NCBI GenBank assembly: GCA_003527965.1
Contig: DPVY01000194.1
Coordinates: forward strand, 1 to 6,283
Length of the DNA stretch: 6,283 bases
Direction: 5' to 3'
Source of the DNA: Fidelibacterota bacterium
GTDB taxonomy: Bacteria; Fidelibacterota; UBA2242
Part shown: positions 5,838-6,283 of the stretch, piece by piece
Position numbering within the stretch: the first letter of the stretch is position 1
Layout: every line of letters begins with the position of its first letter
Position numbers and translations under genes: made by a program
The notes under the pieces: generated by a model
Told to the model about the DNA's origin: nothing
Seen by the model: only the letters and a program-made list of their open reading frames with translations
Databases searched by the model: none

Positions 5838-6283
5838 ATGAATAAACAATTTTTATTCGAAATTCTCGAGTTGGCAGAACAACATTGCGGCAAGGAATTT
5901 TACCGTAAACTTTTACTGCTCCGGCAGGAACGGGAAAGAATTCTTAACAATGTCTGGAAAAAAGAGCCGTTACCGGAAGATCTGTCGAACTACGATAAAA
6001 CAGTCATTTTGCGCAGCATTGATTTTGATACTATCATTCATCATGCCGCCAAATGTATTGATAAAGCCGCCTACAATTTATTACTTTATAAAATTGCCGA
6101 GACGGCTGTCAAACATGGAGAGTTTCAGCGCGGAAGGGAAATTCTTCGGCTGGTGCTGAAAAACGCCGGTCAAAAAGACAAAGAGTTCACGGCAAATATT
6201 TTACGCAAATTGGGCAATATTGAATTTTACACAAATAATTTCCAGGCTGCTCAAAAATATTTTACCCGAAGCCTGAATCTGTT
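5838..6283 (+). CDS. TPR-repeat protein, N-terminal part (runs off the right edge)
   Basis: The reading frame opens at ATG 5838 and stays open for 148 codons to the window end. A TGA lies in frame at 5826-5828, so this ATG is the first possible start; GAGAGA (5827-5832) sits 5 nt before it. The first 75 or so residues are helical and charged, with no signal peptide or membrane segment, so the visible part looks cytosolic. Two tetratricopeptide units follow, at about 78-111 (YNLLLYKIAETAVKHGEFQR and onward) and about 115-148. The second has the classic small/aromatic pattern LGNIEFYTNNFQAAQKYFTR. TPR arrays bind other proteins and often carry a further domain at the C-terminus, which is not visible. 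It lies 57 bp after the lipoprotein gene with no good terminator between, so it is probably in the same transcript. Confidence 0.8.
   Translation, partial: MNKQFLFEILELAEQHCGKEFYRKLLLLRQERERILNNVWKKEPLPEDLSNYDKTVILRSIDFDTIIHHAAKCIDKAAYNLLLYKIAETAVKHGEFQRGREILRLVLKNAGQKDKEFTANILRKLGNIEFYTNNFQAAQKYFTRSLNL

Noticed and set aside
5950..6159. Plus-strand open frame of 69 codons near the right end
   Set aside because: It is in a different frame from the TPR protein starting at 5838, which is open to the window end and has clear TPR patterns.
1..6283. CRISPR array, insertion sequence, tRNA, phage or toxin-antitoxin features
   Set aside because: No regularly spaced repeats, transposase motifs, terminal repeats, cloverleaf-like segments or phage-type genes were seen on either strand.

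Overview
The window is about 6.3 kb of AT-leaning bacterial chromosome. It has diderm features: a lipoprotein signal peptide, a sigma-54 activator and an NagX-type inner-membrane acyltransferase. The mix of families and the style of the lipoprotein and TPR proteins suggest a member of the FCB-like phyla (Calditrichota/KSB1/Zixibacteria type). That placement is an inference from gene content; no rRNA, tRNA or other marker gene is present.

Left part, minus strand. Three genes read leftwards from 3236 to 260 with gaps of only 10-12 bp and form an evident operon. In transcription order they are a COG2509-type FAD-dependent oxidoreductase, a DUF5009/NagX-like multi-pass acyltransferase, and a small GAF protein of the free methionine-(R)-sulfoxide reductase family. 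The GAF protein has lost one of the three family cysteines. A weak, AT-stemmed intrinsic terminator sits directly after its stop codon. Beyond it, still on the minus strand, is the 5' end of another gene with an N-terminal membrane anchor. It starts at GTG 134, runs off the left edge, and may be an S41 (Ctp-type) protease.

Middle. A 305-bp divergent intergenic region (3237-3541) holds two inverted repeats and a plausible extended -10 promoter for the rightward gene. That gene, 3542-4945, is a complete NtrC-family response regulator with receiver, AAA+ sigma-54 activator and Fis-type HTH domains, and all key residues are intact.

Right part, plus strand. A 265-bp intergenic region follows the regulator. 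It contains a 7-10-7 dyad (4970-4993), a weak terminator-like T-tract, and a good match to a sigma-54 -24/-12 promoter (5144-5159). The promoter lies about 50 bp before a lipoprotein gene (5211-5780) with a ZU5-like beta domain ending in an HFT motif. A TPR protein gene starts 57 bp later (5838) and runs off the right edge. The most interesting reading is a small self-contained regulon: the response regulator binds the dyad as an enhancer and fires the sigma-54 promoter for the lipoprotein-TPR pair. The parts are visible in the sequence; the wiring between them is inferred.
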